From: a virus
DNA: 64,000 nt
Direction: 5' to 3' (one strand)
IMG/VR virus record: IMGVR_UViG_3300029882_000009
Span: 1-64,000 of that record
Shown here piece after piece: positions 38,020 to 47,400 of this stretch (position 1 is its first letter; every line of letters begins with the position of its first letter). The notes beneath the pieces are model-generated. The model did not search any database. It saw nothing but the letters and a program-made list of their open reading frames with translations, and was not told the origin of the DNA. Both the position numbers and the translations under genes were made by a program.

Positions 38020-38754
38020 CTACTGGCAAGTCCCTGCAGCGAGACTGTAGACCTGATTAACAACATATGAACCCCTCGTCTTCGGCAGCCACTCACACAG
38101 TTCCGCAATCTCATACATGCCGGAGCCTAGATTCTGCCCCTGAGCATCCTCATGCCAGCAATTATCGAGCGGATCTGTCAGCGTGTCGTCAATCTCAAGA
38201 CTCAACAATTCCGTCATATATGAGAAATCAGTATAATAATTGACTGCGATCACGAGCCCCTTGCGGAAGGTTAGCCATGTATGTAGACTACCTGCTGCAT
38301 ACCCGTTGCAAGTAAAAGTAGTTCCAGGTGCGACAAATATGACGTAGATATCGTTGCCGCCGCCCTGCCTGCCGAAGATCTTGGACAGGATAGAGTTAAG
38401 CAGGCCAGTTGGCCCATACGTATTTTGTACAACCGTAGACGCTGGCCCTACATCCATCGTTGAAGCGGTGGCTACGTTGATCGATGATGAGTATGCGCCG
38501 AGTGCACCTGAATCGTACTGCAGAATTACCGGGTCCGGGCTGGACGCGATATACTTAACAAACTGAGTAAGTGCGGACTGTGTTGCCGATGGGTAGGCTC
38601 CCATGAAAATCAAATGGTATTGCGGGTTACTGATCGTGACGCCGCCGTAGTTCTGGAACCCGGACGGGCTGATTGGGCCGACGATTGTCTGTGCAAACGA
38701 CGGGCCGGAGAGCAGGAGTGATAGACACATAAGTGCCCAAAGTCTAGTTTTCAT
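38020..38754 (-). CDS. secreted PHI-1/EXORDIUM-like protein
   Basis: 244 residues with a clear signal peptide (MKTRLWALMCLSLLLSGPSFA, cleavage after about 21, split here as two halves MKTRLWALMC and LSLLLSGPSFA). The mature part has GVTISNPQYHLIFMGAYPS near the start. ELLSLEIDDTLTDPLDNCWH, then YEIAELC near the end resembles the E-xxE-xxTDP...W...EI(A/G)(D/E)xC pattern of PHI-1/EXO proteins. These are secreted and of unclear function. Ribosome site AAGGGGAAAA. The block is GC-richer than the phage average, suggesting acquisition. Confidence 0.55.
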   Translation of the reverse strand: MKTRLWALMCLSLLLSGPSFAQTIVGPISPSGFQNYGGVTISNPQYHLIFMGAYPSATQSALTQFVKYIASSPDPVILQYDSGALGAYSSSINVATASTMDVGPASTVVQNTYGPTGLLNSILSKIFGRQGGGNDIYVIFVAPGTTFTCNGYAAGSLHTWLTFRKGLVIAVNYYTDFSYMTELLSLEIDDTLTDPLDNCWHEDAQGQNLGSGMYEIAELCEWLPKTRGSYVVNQVYSLAAGTCQ

Positions 38755-38835
38755 TCTATTTTCCCCTTTTTAGCGAGTTAGTGCGCAGAAATTGCATGAG
38801 TTGAGTGATAGCAAATCATCGTGCATGGGGTGCCT

Positions 38836-39216
38836 CTATTCGAACTCTGCGGCGACCTGGAGTGAGTTGGCGTTAATTACAGCGGACTCGATTGCAAGCC
38901 CAGCTATCTCGACTGTTACACCATTGCTGTTGCGGTGAACCGTAACCAGCGGAGGTAGCTTGGACACATGTTCCATAATTTGATTCAACACAAAGCCTTT
39001 GACAAGGAAGGTGATCGGTAAACCTCCGGCGTCCACTTCCGCTATCTGCGCTTCGATCCAGTTACCTGATATGTTCAGGTGAAACAACACTTTGCAATTG
39101 ATCTCGTCAACCTTAGTGGTTACTTGCAGATCGTTACCTACAAAACTAAAGACGAACGGGAGCGACAAGGCAAAGGTTACCCAATCAAAGTCGGCGGTTG
39201 TTAGATTGGCAGTCAT
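38836..39216 (-). CDS. hypothetical virion-block protein
   Basis: 126 residues, beta-rich (DWVTFALSLPFVFSFVGND, VLFHLNISGNWIEAQIAEVD). Overlaps the next-upstream gene's stop by 4 bases. No family recognised; the position suggests a minor tail or capsid-decoration protein. Confidence 0.5.
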   Translation of the reverse strand: MTANLTTADFDWVTFALSLPFVFSFVGNDLQVTTKVDEINCKVLFHLNISGNWIEAQIAEVDAGGLPITFLVKGFVLNQIMEHVSKLPPLVTVHRNSNGVTVEIAGLAIESAVINANSLQVAAEFE

Positions 39217-39425
39217 TTTGTTGGAGTTGCTGGCACATCGGGGGAAATAACGATGTCTATATCGAGTGCCTCAGTGACCCCGTTGACCGTCACCGGCTGC
39301 TTGAGATCCAGTGTGCCAGTCATGCCAGCCGTGGCTTTTTCCAGTACCGACATGTCCGCACCTTCGAGCTGACCGAAATAGGCTAACGACTTAGTAATTT
39401 CTGATGATTTTAATCCAATGTTCAT
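39213..39425 (-). CDS. hypothetical small protein
   Basis: 70 residues from the ATG behind GGAG (7 bases); a second ATG 12 bases upstream lacks a site. MNIGLKSSEITKSLAYFGQLEG followed by strands with Val/Thr/Asp. Function unknown. Confidence 0.5.
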   Translation of the reverse strand: MNIGLKSSEITKSLAYFGQLEGADMSVLEKATAGMTGTLDLKQPVTVNGVTEALDIDIVISPDVPATPTK

Positions 39426-39453
39426 TTTTATCTCCATACAAACCGGGATAGAC

Positions 39454-39702
39454 CTAAGCGTCTTCGTTGGGTTCGCCTACGGTCACGATTTCCTCAACGA
39501 TGTTGTTGATATCTTTTTCAAGCCAGCCTTCGGGCTTAGGCTTGCTAGGCTTTGGCTTATTGTCTGCCTGTGCCTGTGCGGAGTCCGGGAATTGCGCGTC
39601 CTCGAAACTGTCGAGGGTTGGTGGGTCATTTGGATCTACTTGTATTTCAGTCCTCCGGTTGTGGGATCTGTGATAAAAACAAAGGGATCTGTTGCCGCCC
39701 AA
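39454..39702 (-). CDS. hypothetical protein, uncertain start
   Basis: 82 residues from a TTG behind GGGACAGGA. The only convincing part is the acidic, proline-rich second half (TEIQVDPNDPPTLDSFEDAQ...KPSKPKPEGW), which overlaps the end of the upstream gene in another frame by 56 bases. It may have been one gene with the upstream frame before a frameshift, or it may use the TTG. Composition resembles a flexible linker. Confidence 0.4.
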   Translation of the reverse strand: MGGNRSLCFYHRSHNRRTEIQVDPNDPPTLDSFEDAQFPDSAQAQADNKPKPSKPKPEGWLEKDINNIVEEIVTVGEPNEDA

Positions 39703-39877
39703 TTCCTGTCCCTATGCCGAGCATTCTTTCCAAGGCATCAAGACGTTGCTTGACTTCTGCCACATCTTGACCTAATGCTGTAATCTCTGGCTCCATCTCA
39801 TCAACGGTCTCTTTTACTGCATCGGTTGCTGCAGCATCGGCATCGATTCCCTGTTGATTGTTTGGTGTTGCGTCCAT
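39647..39877 (-). CDS. small coiled-coil protein
   Basis: 76 residues with ribosome site AGGAG. Acidic N-terminus (DATPNNQQGIDADAAATDAV) and a heptad-like coil (VAEVKQRLDALERMLGIG). The end is shared with the following frame. Probable spacer or oligomerisation protein near the lysis genes; function unknown. Confidence 0.5.
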   Translation of the reverse strand: MDATPNNQQGIDADAAATDAVKETVDEMEPEITALGQDVAEVKQRLDALERMLGIGTGIGRQQIPLFLSQIPQPED

Positions 39878-39886
39878 TGGTTTCTC

Positions 39887-39982
39887 CTAAAGGTTCATGT
39901 TTTTGAGCTTGATTGCAAGATACACGAATGCACCGACAGCAACAACTGCGCCGCCGAGTATGGCGGAAAGCCATGGGTTCAT
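39887..39982 (-). CDS. 31-residue membrane peptide, holin-like
   Basis: MNPWLSAILGGAVVAVGAF followed by VYLAIKLKNMNL: one transmembrane helix and a basic tail, with a strong AGGAGG ribosome site. It sits 11 bases downstream of the GH108 lysozyme stop on the same strand, where holins commonly are. Single-pass holins of about 30 residues are unusual, so a holin or antiholin role is an inference from position. Confidence 0.5.
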   Translation of the reverse strand: MNPWLSAILGGAVVAVGAFVYLAIKLKNMNL

Positions 39983-39993
39983 AATATTTCCTC

Positions 39994-40536
39994 CTATCCC
40001 TGAATGTCGGTGGCAGTCTTCAGGGCGTCAAGGCGATTAATCCAGCCTCGTAAAAATTGTTCATCGTGCGGGTAATGTGTGGCCAGGTACTCGTAGAACT
40101 GGACGCGCGCATTGATGTCAGCGAGCGCTAGGTTCGCCGGGTGTTGCGTGTTGTGAATAGCGTCACTTAAAGCTTGTGACCATTCCTCGCTCGTTGCAGA
40201 TGTGTTGAAAATCTGGTTAAGTGTCAGGATTGCACGCCCAATGCCTTCGTTTACGCTACAGTCGAAGGTCACGATATCGAGCGGGACCGGCAGTCCTTCG
40301 CAGTGACACGGGGACCAATACCGCGTACTGTAGATGTCCTCTACTTCTGTCTGTGTAATGAGCCGCACGTCCTGCGTTGGTTCACCCTTAGATTTCCGGT
40401 AGGCGTCATAGTCTATGTGGGTTATCCCGAAGTTGGTTGCGCCTCCGTTGTCGCCAGGATCATCTGTATAGCCGCCCTCAGCTTGCAGGACGAATGCGAG
40501 AGATATTTGGAAACGGGTTTTTGTCGTTGTGGTCAT
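39994..40536 (-). CDS. endolysin, GH108-type N-acetylmuramidase
   Basis: 180 residues. LQAEGGYTDDPGDNGGATNFGIT near 17-39 (split: LQAEGGYTDDPGD and NGGATNFGIT) is the GH108 catalytic signature with Glu20. IYSTRYW and FDCSVNEGIGRAI are the following conserved blocks. Full length for the family (about 170-190). No signal peptide, so it needs a holin for release. GC-richer than the early genes. It overlaps the intein-containing gene's stop. Confidence 0.85.
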   Translation of the reverse strand: MTTTTKTRFQISLAFVLQAEGGYTDDPGDNGGATNFGITHIDYDAYRKSKGEPTQDVRLITQTEVEDIYSTRYWSPCHCEGLPVPLDIVTFDCSVNEGIGRAILTLNQIFNTSATSEEWSQALSDAIHNTQHPANLALADINARVQFYEYLATHYPHDEQFLRGWINRLDALKTATDIQG

Positions 40537-41729
40537 TCCTGATGCTGGCTTTCTATATCACCGATACTTGCACCACTTGCTGGCATGACAATTGCATCTG
40601 TCTCAGTATCCGCTTTCCAGAAACGTTGTGGTTGCCATAAAGGATATGGAAGTAAATGAATACCACGTAATCCTATATGGTGAAGACGACAATTATGTAC
40701 AGCCAATCCACCACCAATATAACTGTTACAACCTGACACCTCTATGTGGTATACTAAACCACTATGGAACTTTCTACTAATTTGCCGAGGCGCTGCCCAC
40801 CGTGCCTTGAGGGCCGGAATATTAGATACGATATCAACATTTGTCGTATCTGTGAAGGGCAATTCACCGTGCCTCACAAAGTCGCCAGTAAATACACCAC
40901 TTGTAGTTCCGTCTGTGAATCTTCGCGTAGAAGTATTGACAAACTGATTTATCCCAAACAAAGAATTTGCCCGATTTGTAACATGTCTTTCATTCGAGGG
41001 AAAGGAGGTCATCAATCGTTTTGCTCCAACTATGGAATTAAAACCGATAACAGAATCGAGAATCTCCAAATCTTCGAAACTAATTCCGACCACCTCAAGC
41101 ACGAACATAGAATCGGTAAGTTCGACAACCGGCCTCCACGTCCCAGAAACGAGAAAGGGATGTTCGTTAGTGGCACCATATCCATTGACAATATTGATAT
41201 ACTCACTAACATACCGACTTCCAGTACCAGTGACTAAATGAGGGTTTAGGTCGTGTCCCACAACTTCATCACCGATACTAATTTCACTTATTGGCTTTTG
41301 GTCGCCATCAGCCATCAACACAGGGGTGTCTCCGGTTTGGCAAAGTACAGTTAGATTCCCTTCACCTTCTATGAACTCCAAAAATTGTTCATCAGATGTA
41401 AGACCGAACTCGGGATATAGTTCTTCGAACTTTGAAATATCCACACCTTCTTGTAGTGAATATTCAACTAAAGAATGGTGTAATTCAAGATCCCCAGCGC
41501 ACTCATGATTTCCAACCCAGCACTTCATCTTACCAAGTTTGGTAAGACGTGCTTTGGCTTGGTTAAAATATTTGTAGTGAGGATCTCCAACACGTGGAGG
41601 ATGTTCAGGTACAGCTTCACGAATATGAATGGTCGTGCTTTGATAATGAGCGGCAGTGACAGTACTGACATTTGTTGCAGTATTGGTCACTGTTTGCTTA
41701 ACATCGACTGTCTCTGTAACATCTGCCAT
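40533..41729 (-). CDS. HNH-like phage protein, intein-split
   Basis: 398 residues: 181 host residues plus a 217-residue intein. The host part KCWVGNHECAGDLELHHSLV (69-88) and, after splicing, NLTVLCRLHHIGLRG form a C...C...HH...N...HH pattern of an HNH-type zinc fold I recall as a common virion-region protein in actinobacterial phages. The role is not established; it may be a minor structural or packaging nuclease. The intein splits between Leu129 and Cys347, inside the C-terminal HNH motif, so an unspliced product would be inactive. Overlaps the lysin start by 4 bases. Confidence 0.7.
   Translation of the reverse strand: MADVTETVDVKQTVTNTATNVSTVTAAHYQSTTIHIREAVPEHPPRVGDPHYKYFNQAKARLTKLGKMKCWVGNHECAGDLELHHSLVEYSLQEGVDISKFEELYPEFGLTSDEQFLEFIEGEGNLTVLCQTGDTPVLMADGDQKPISEISIGDEVVGHDLNPHLVTGTGSRYVSEYINIVNGYGATNEHPFLVSGTWRPVVELTDSMFVLEVVGISFEDLEILDSVIGFNSIVGAKRLMTSFPSNERHVTNRANSLFGINQFVNTSTRRFTDGTTSGVFTGDFVRHGELPFTDTTNVDIVSNIPALKARWAAPRQISRKFHSGLVYHIEVSGCNSYIGGGLAVHNCRLHHIGLRGIHLLPYPLWQPQRFWKADTETDAIVMPASGASIGDIESQHQE
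40726..40755 (+). promoter_or_regulatory. promoter for the antisense HNH gene
   Basis: TGTGG then TATACT, the same extended -10 type as the phage early promoters, with a weak TTACAA at 18 spacing. ATG lies 8 bases past the -10 box and has no ribosome site, so a leaderless transcript is likely. Confidence 0.5.
40764..41237 (+). CDS. HNH homing-endonuclease-like gene inside the intein, antisense and probably degenerate
   Basis: 157 residues, oriented opposite to its host gene. Zinc motifs CPPCLEG, CRICEGQF...CSSVC and CPICNMSFIRGKGGHQSFCS precede KTDNRIENLQIFETNSDHL, the typical NxxNL/H end of HNH endonucleases. The usual middle block with the first His pair (HH(x)D/NG) is missing between them, so catalysis is doubtful. 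Residues after about 125 are just antisense to the intein's TNEHPF block and are probably not part of the original protein. Confidence 0.6.
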   Translation: MELSTNLPRRCPPCLEGRNIRYDINICRICEGQFTVPHKVASKYTTCSSVCESSRRSIDKLIYPKQRICPICNMSFIRGKGGHQSFCSNYGIKTDNRIENLQIFETNSDHLKHEHRIGKFDNRPPRPRNEKGMFVSGTISIDNIDILTNIPTSSTSD

Positions 41730-42125
41730 TTAAGCGACTTTCTTCAATGCTGCTACTGCCGCAGCGTAAGCTGTTGCAATTGCGCCTGGTACGAGACCGA
41801 CCGCATACGCAGACAGGCCACTAACGATTGTTCCAACTACAGGATTGATCTTTGATAGACCAGATACAACTATAGCAATAGCGGTATCATTTTTTGGTTG
41901 AAGAATTGCAGCAACTGCTGCTTCACTGAGAGTTCCATCAGCGCTGAGAAGTGTGGTAATTTCTGACTGAAAATAAGTTGTAAGATTTTCGGTAAGTGGA
42001 GTTACCAAACCTTCAATTTGGGCGGTCGCTGCGTTTTCATCAGCGATACCTTTTAGGTGTGTTTCAAAGTATACATATGGCTTTACAACGAGCCAATGAA
42101 GAACGTCTGATTCAATACTGGGCAT
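41730..42125 (-). CDS. hypothetical membrane-interacting virion-block protein
   Basis: 131 residues. Helical; the last third is hydrophobic and Ala/Gly-rich (NPVVGTIVSGLSAYAVGLVPG, then AIATAYAAAVAALKKVA), like a helical hairpin that could insert in a membrane. A consensus minus-strand promoter lies just upstream. Function unknown; a holin-like or injected protein is possible. Confidence 0.5.
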   Translation of the reverse strand: MPSIESDVLHWLVVKPYVYFETHLKGIADENAATAQIEGLVTPLTENLTTYFQSEITTLLSADGTLSEAAVAAILQPKNDTAIAIVVSGLSKINPVVGTIVSGLSAYAVGLVPGAIATAYAAAVAALKKVA

Positions 42126-42160
42126 GATATTTATCCTTTTCTTTCGATAATTACACTTAT

Positions 42161-42189
42161 ATTATACAGGATTTTTGAATAGTTGTCAA
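42161..42189 (-). promoter_or_regulatory. consensus sigma70 promoter, minus strand
   Basis: On the minus strand TTGACA (42189-42184), 17 bases, TATAAT (42166-42161), both perfect. It fires into the gene at 41730 and the lysis block. Confidence 0.92.
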
Positions 42190-42191
42190 TA

Positions 42192-42803
42192 TTATGGTTT
42201 TGGGGCTCTGGTGACAATATTGGTTTCGGTTACATTCATGGTGTCATCATGTTTTTTGGCGTTATCTTCGAGTACTTTTACTCTCGACATTAATTCCTTA
42301 CCAACACTTACCTCATGCTCCCACAGATCCTTATAATTTTGAGCTTCTGCCTTAGCTGCTCTGATATCAGCCTGGGCCGCACCAAGTTGTTGCATCACAT
42401 CTCCAAGTCGTCGCTCCGCATCAAGCAATTGAGTATAGAGTGTTTCTTGAAGCCCATCGACTCGCGCGTTAATTGTAGCTCTTTGGCCATTGAGTTCGGA
42501 CCATGCATCACTTAATTCTTTACGAGCTTCAAGTTCCCGGTCTAAAGCCGCTTGCGCTGAAGCGGCTTTGGCAACTGCTATTTCAGTATCACGCGTTGCT
42601 TTGATTAACTCAGCTATTCGTTTAGCTTCTGCAATTTCCCCGTCCGATTTCGCTTTCGCGTCTGCCGTTGCCGCATCTGATTTTGATTTCGCTGCTGATA
42701 TCTCTTCCTTGCGCTTACTTAAAAATGCCGATATCATTGAAGCTATTGTGAATAGTCCAAGAATAGTGCCTACAACCGCTTGTGTATTTGTTATGGATAT
42801 CAT
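42192..42803 (-). CDS. membrane-anchored coiled-coil protein
   Basis: 203 residues. N-terminal transmembrane helix (TQAVVGTILGLFTIASMISAF, about 7-27), then an almost continuous charged helix (EEISAAKSKSDAATADAKAK...) with heptads to about 180. Type II membrane topology with a long periplasmic-like rod recalls i-spanins or tail-anchored scaffolds. No ribosome site; a -10 box sits 6 bases before the ATG. Confidence 0.6.
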   Translation of the reverse strand: MISITNTQAVVGTILGLFTIASMISAFLSKRKEEISAAKSKSDAATADAKAKSDGEIAEAKRIAELIKATRDTEIAVAKAASAQAALDRELEARKELSDAWSELNGQRATINARVDGLQETLYTQLLDAERRLGDVMQQLGAAQADIRAAKAEAQNYKDLWEHEVSVGKELMSRVKVLEDNAKKHDDTMNVTETNIVTRAPKP

Positions 42804-42809
42804 TTTTTA

Positions 42810-42838
42810 AGTATACCAGAATGTCTTTTGTCTGTGAA
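42810..42838 (-). promoter_or_regulatory. minus-strand promoter, leaderless type
   Basis: TTCACA (42838-42833), 17 bases, TATACT (42815-42810) with TGG before it. The ATG at 42803 lies 6 bases downstream, with no ribosome site between. Confidence 0.7.
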
Positions 42839-42850
42839 CAATTAAAAAGA

Positions 42851-44470
42851 TTATGGTAGTATGATTTGTTGCATAACATTGCCAGATAAGGTCTGTATAG
42901 AGATGTAAAGCGTATCGCTTGTCCCCAATGTCTCAAATATCGAATACGGATTCGTGTAGAGATTGCTACGTTCGCCGCTCGTGAGCTGGCGGTTAAAGGC
43001 GTAAAAGAAATCATAGCTACCTATAAACGGGTAATTGCCAAGTACTAATTCATATCCTCCTATACAGGCATTTGTATTTGATGCAGTAATTGTTGTAAAG
43101 GTCCCGCTAGCCTCGGCTGTGCCGGAGCCGTCTAAATAGATAGTCCAAGTCGTGCCATCAAACGTAAAAAATGCTGTGTGCCAATTGTTATCGACTACAT
43201 CAGTAGTTCCCGTAACAATAGTGCTGCCATTATTTATTTTTAAGAAATTTGATTCTGTATAGATGTTAATCTGACCGTCTCCTGTAGCCGGACCCATCGA
43301 GAATAAAACACCCAGTGGCGCTGACGCCGTTTTAAACCTTATCATGAACTCGCGAGGATTGGAGCCTAAAACCAGGTCAGTATCCGGGAATAATACTCCA
43401 TTATTGCTAGATGCACCAAGCAAACAATATCCTGCATCGCCTGTCGTCCAAGACATACCAGTCTGCAGTGTACCAGTCTGGCTATTGGCCGCTTCTTGTG
43501 TGGATGTGCCGGTGCCCTCGTTAAATTGAAAAGCAGCAACACAAGCCGTAGCTGGTCCTGTAGATGTCATAGATGCAGGGACAGCTAACTTAGTAGTAGT
43601 ACCTGGTGCTGGTGCAACACCTTCCAATAGATACATTTGTCCCCGATTACCACTGGTTGGTGATGGTAGTGATGGTACAAGGATAACACCGCCCCCTGCA
43701 CTACCGGTACTTGAAAGTGTTCCGTCTGGAGTAACAGATAAACCAGATCCGACTTTTATACCACCTAATTGGGTTGTTGTTGCCGGTAACAATAACGATG
43801 AGCCACCACCTACATCTCTACGTATCCAAATCTTGTTAATAGCATCAAGGCGATACATTCCCATTGACGTTTCATAACTATCAATTAAATCAACAATAGT
43901 ATTATGAAATAATTTAGTGGTGGCAGGATCTGGTAAAGAGAAGAGAACGAGCGGTACGGCAGTTATGGTCAGCGATCCATCGCTAACACCCCCTGATGTT
44001 ACACTTTCTGGAGTTGTCGCAAAATAAACATTAGCACCTGGATCAAGTACAAACCCTTTAACTTCAGTACTTGCAGCCTCCAACAAAAATGATGTATTTT
44101 CAAGGATTGGTGGTTGAATTGAGGCTAAATTAGCAGCGGCTGTTATCGCTGCAGATTGTGCGGAAGCAGCAGCAAGAGCATTTGTCCCAGTGCCGGAAGA
44201 CCCATAGCCTATAATCTGAGGGTTGTGATTTTTACCTTTAGTATTATTAACAGTAACTTGATCGCCAGCCCTGAGATTATTACCTGTAGAATTTTCAACT
44301 TGAATAAGTGACTGTATTTGGCCAGCAACCAATACATCTGCTGCGTAAGTGCCATTTGCATTTGTATAAACACGTGTTACAGCACCCTTTTGAGTCTCAA
44401 TCGTAGCATTAGCTTCCGCTTTAGCTCGGCTTTGGGATGTATTTACAATTGATGTGTAGAGACCACTCAT
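42851..44470 (-). CDS. tail fibre-like protein with LamG domain
   Basis: 539 residues. N-terminal helical/beta part (to about 120), a middle with repeated TTTQLGGIKVGSGLSVTPDG-type fibre repeats (about 225-245, split), then a concanavalin/LamG-like jelly roll from about 305 to 507 (FMIRFKTASAPLGVLFSMG, WHTAFFTFDGTTWTIYLDG). Such domains bind sugars; with the large tail protein next to it this is a likely receptor-binding fibre. Directly adjoins it (4 bases). Confidence 0.75.
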   Translation of the reverse strand: MSGLYTSIVNTSQSRAKAEANATIETQKGAVTRVYTNANGTYAADVLVAGQIQSLIQVENSTGNNLRAGDQVTVNNTKGKNHNPQIIGYGSSGTGTNALAAASAQSAAITAAANLASIQPPILENTSFLLEAASTEVKGFVLDPGANVYFATTPESVTSGGVSDGSLTITAVPLVLFSLPDPATTKLFHNTIVDLIDSYETSMGMYRLDAINKIWIRRDVGGGSSLLLPATTTQLGGIKVGSGLSVTPDGTLSSTGSAGGGVILVPSLPSPTSGNRGQMYLLEGVAPAPGTTTKLAVPASMTSTGPATACVAAFQFNEGTGTSTQEAANSQTGTLQTGMSWTTGDAGYCLLGASSNNGVLFPDTDLVLGSNPREFMIRFKTASAPLGVLFSMGPATGDGQINIYTESNFLKINNGSTIVTGTTDVVDNNWHTAFFTFDGTTWTIYLDGSGTAEASGTFTTITASNTNACIGGYELVLGNYPFIGSYDFFYAFNRQLTSGERSNLYTNPYSIFETLGTSDTLYISIQTLSGNVMQQIILP

Positions 44471-44473
44471 GAT

Positions 44474-47400
44474 TTATGTTACCGCAATCGCATTGTAATG
44501 ATTAAGTATGGCACCCGCCGACAATGGATAGTTGTAGATCGCAAGATTATTATATTGAGAATCAGTAAAACCATCTGCTGTTGGGTATCCTCCACCACTC
44601 CCTTGTACATACCCAAGCGAAAATAAATTAGATCCCACAAGTGGTGTCCCGGACGGTATAAAAGATTGAATAAGAACTCCGTTTAAATATACTGCTAGAT
44701 TTACACCGTCCCAAGTCATAACAATATGCGCCAGTGTATTGAAGGGTCGCGGGGTATAACTTGTAGTGTATGTCCCTCCTGTGAATGCCATGCCGATTAT
44801 TAACTCAGTTGGGACGCCGTAAATCGCGTTGGCTGTATCGGTATTACAGTTAAACATAATTCCGGAGGTTAAACTACTCCATTGCGTTGTTGTTCCTGCA
44901 AAACCGAGGCCGTTGTCTATGCTTGGGAGATTACACAAGAACTCTATCGTGAATTGTGGCAGACTCTCTGGTTGTACAGTCGTTTGAATACCAGGCGTTG
45001 TAGACGAGCCCGACTGCATCCCAAATGGCTGATCAGCACATAATGAAGATCCAGAAATCACCACCCCAGTGTATGCGCCAGTATACGTCGATCCTATAAT
45101 TAGATTTTGTGCCGTCTCATCATTTACAGCGTCACTTAAAGGCCAGAGAGCAAGAGGTTTAGAATTTAGTTGTTGTTGCGTAAATCCACCACGTTCTTGA
45201 GAGAACAACAAGAATCCTGTATATTCATCATACATAGTAGCAGTTTTAACATCTTGGCGTTCTCCAACACGTACAATTCTTTGAACATAAGACCATTGAT
45301 CAGACCCTTGAACCCCAACTCTGGGGTTAAAATACTTGATGATTTGACCAGGCTCAATTATCGGAATACTTGCGGTTTTTTGATAAACCGGATTACGCTG
45401 CCAAGCGTTCATATTCATAAACCATTGACCAGTTTCAGTACACTGATCTAATGTACCAAGCAACGGGTTATTTATTTCTTCATTTTTAATACCGTATAGT
45501 AATTGATTTGGTGAATATGCACCTGTCACATCCACTGTTGGGGGTGTTGGTGTGATTTCTGTGTCACCACAATTTATGACTGCCCCCGTTGCTTCGATAC
45601 CTTGGGGATCGTAGACCTCTATGGCAGAAATCATTGCATTTCCGTATTGTTGACCTGATGGGGTTCCACTCGGAGGTGACACATTTTGAAAAGTGATAAT
45701 TATATTCCCAGACGCATCACATCCAATACCTTCATAAGTTTTAGTTGAGGCTACTAATGATCCGTTCGCGTTTGCCCATGTATCAAAATTTTCATCTATG
45801 AATCCGTTGTTGAATATAATGTTAAATACACGAAAACCAGGACCAGATGTTGGCAAATTAGGAGCCGCTGGGGGAATTGTGTTTGGTGGGACTATTGTTG
45901 GATCACCATAACTGAGTATTACTGTATAGCCACGACCGAACTGTAACCCACCAATTGTATAAGTGAACGAATCGCCCGTAGCATTCGTGGTTGTATAACG
46001 AGATGTTTGGAATATTTCTTGTGGGGCAGGTACTGTTAAATAGGTTAAGTCAAATGTTTCACCATCTGGATAACCTGCTTCTTCTACAGTTTTTGAAGTT
46101 CCACCAGACGATGTATACCCAGGTGGTTGATTGTTTGGAAACGCTGGGGCATCTGGGATTCCTTCGACTTCGTTGGATGCAGTTCCAGCTATTGCTCCAT
46201 AATATGGCACTATATAATAATAATACGGAGTTCCATTTATCAATCCTGTATCGCTATAAGCGGTTCCTGTTAGCCCCGAAACAAGTAATGTTTCGCCCCC
46301 AGAAGTTAACCCTCGATATAGGCTATATGAGGTAGCTCCATGAGCATCTACTGTCCATGCAAGATCTACACCCCCACTTGGTTGAGAAGTCAAGCTTAAA
46401 ATTACTGGTGGGGGGTTGTCCGAACCATAATCTTTATAGGTCATATCGTAAAAAACGATTTGGCCCTGTTCGTAAGCAATCTGCGCAAGTTGAGATATAT
46501 ATAATCCATCAGCGGAAATAACCAGTGTCATTGGGGTTACTTCTTCCCCGGCTAGATGGCTATATTGTAATGAGTTCTGAAGAGCAAAAGTAGTTCCTGT
46601 TATTTTGCGAATTATTGCATATTCTCTGGTTTTGCCAGTACCAATAGCAATTACGTTCATTGTTGCAATACTTGGTGGTGAACCAGGAGTTGTGTAACCA
46701 GACGCACTCACTACTTGAATAGTTTGAGGGGTGGGTGGAATTGTTGTCGCAACCGGAGACACATTGCTTGATAGTGTTGTGGGAGATGGAAGGGATGATA
46801 AATTCACATAAACTTCTACGGGTGTACCCATACCTAATGGTTGAAGGGATGTAGAGTCTTCTGGATTAAGCACTTGGTAAGTCCGATGATCCCCAAAAAC
46901 ATCAATAGCGGTTGCCAAAGAAAATGAAATGGAATTGTAATCAGTGATCTTTGTAAGTGTAGCGTTAGTGCTTGCAACTGGTTGACCATAAATGTCAATA
47001 TCAAAATCCCAACCATTGTTGTCTGAGTTGGCGTAACCAAAGAATGGCAAATCTTGCCATACAGTTAATCCAGTCGCCGGGGAGAGAGCAGCTACCAACA
47101 GAAACAACATCCCCATATCGTGACCATTGTCATCAGTGGCTATGACACCGGGATATGGACCGGTATCATTATTATGCCCATTACTCTCCCACGGCCCCAT
47201 AGGAACAGGTGTTCCATCAGGAGTAATAGCTGTCGGGTCAGCACATAGTGTTTTAAGATTATCGGGACTTCCAGATACATCACCACCGGAAGAATTGTGA
47301 AAATTCGGACAATAAACAACTGCGTAAACGCCGGTAGCAGTCAACAAATTTTGAGATTGGCTATTCTGCGTCAACGGAACAAGATAACTCGCCCCTTTAC

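Larger units (their letters stand above)
40692..41342 (-). mobile_element. intein carrying an antisense HNH gene
   Basis: 217 residues. N-terminal blocks CQTGDTPVLMADGDQKPISE and TNEHPFLVSGTW, C-terminal VYHIEVSGCNSYIGGGLAVHN with HN before Cys347, give intact splice residues. Between the blocks (about residues 200-318) the sequence has no recognisable homing-endonuclease motif on this strand. On the opposite strand the same bases encode an HNH protein. So the linker is translated from the antisense of an inserted endonuclease gene. Confidence 0.85.
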
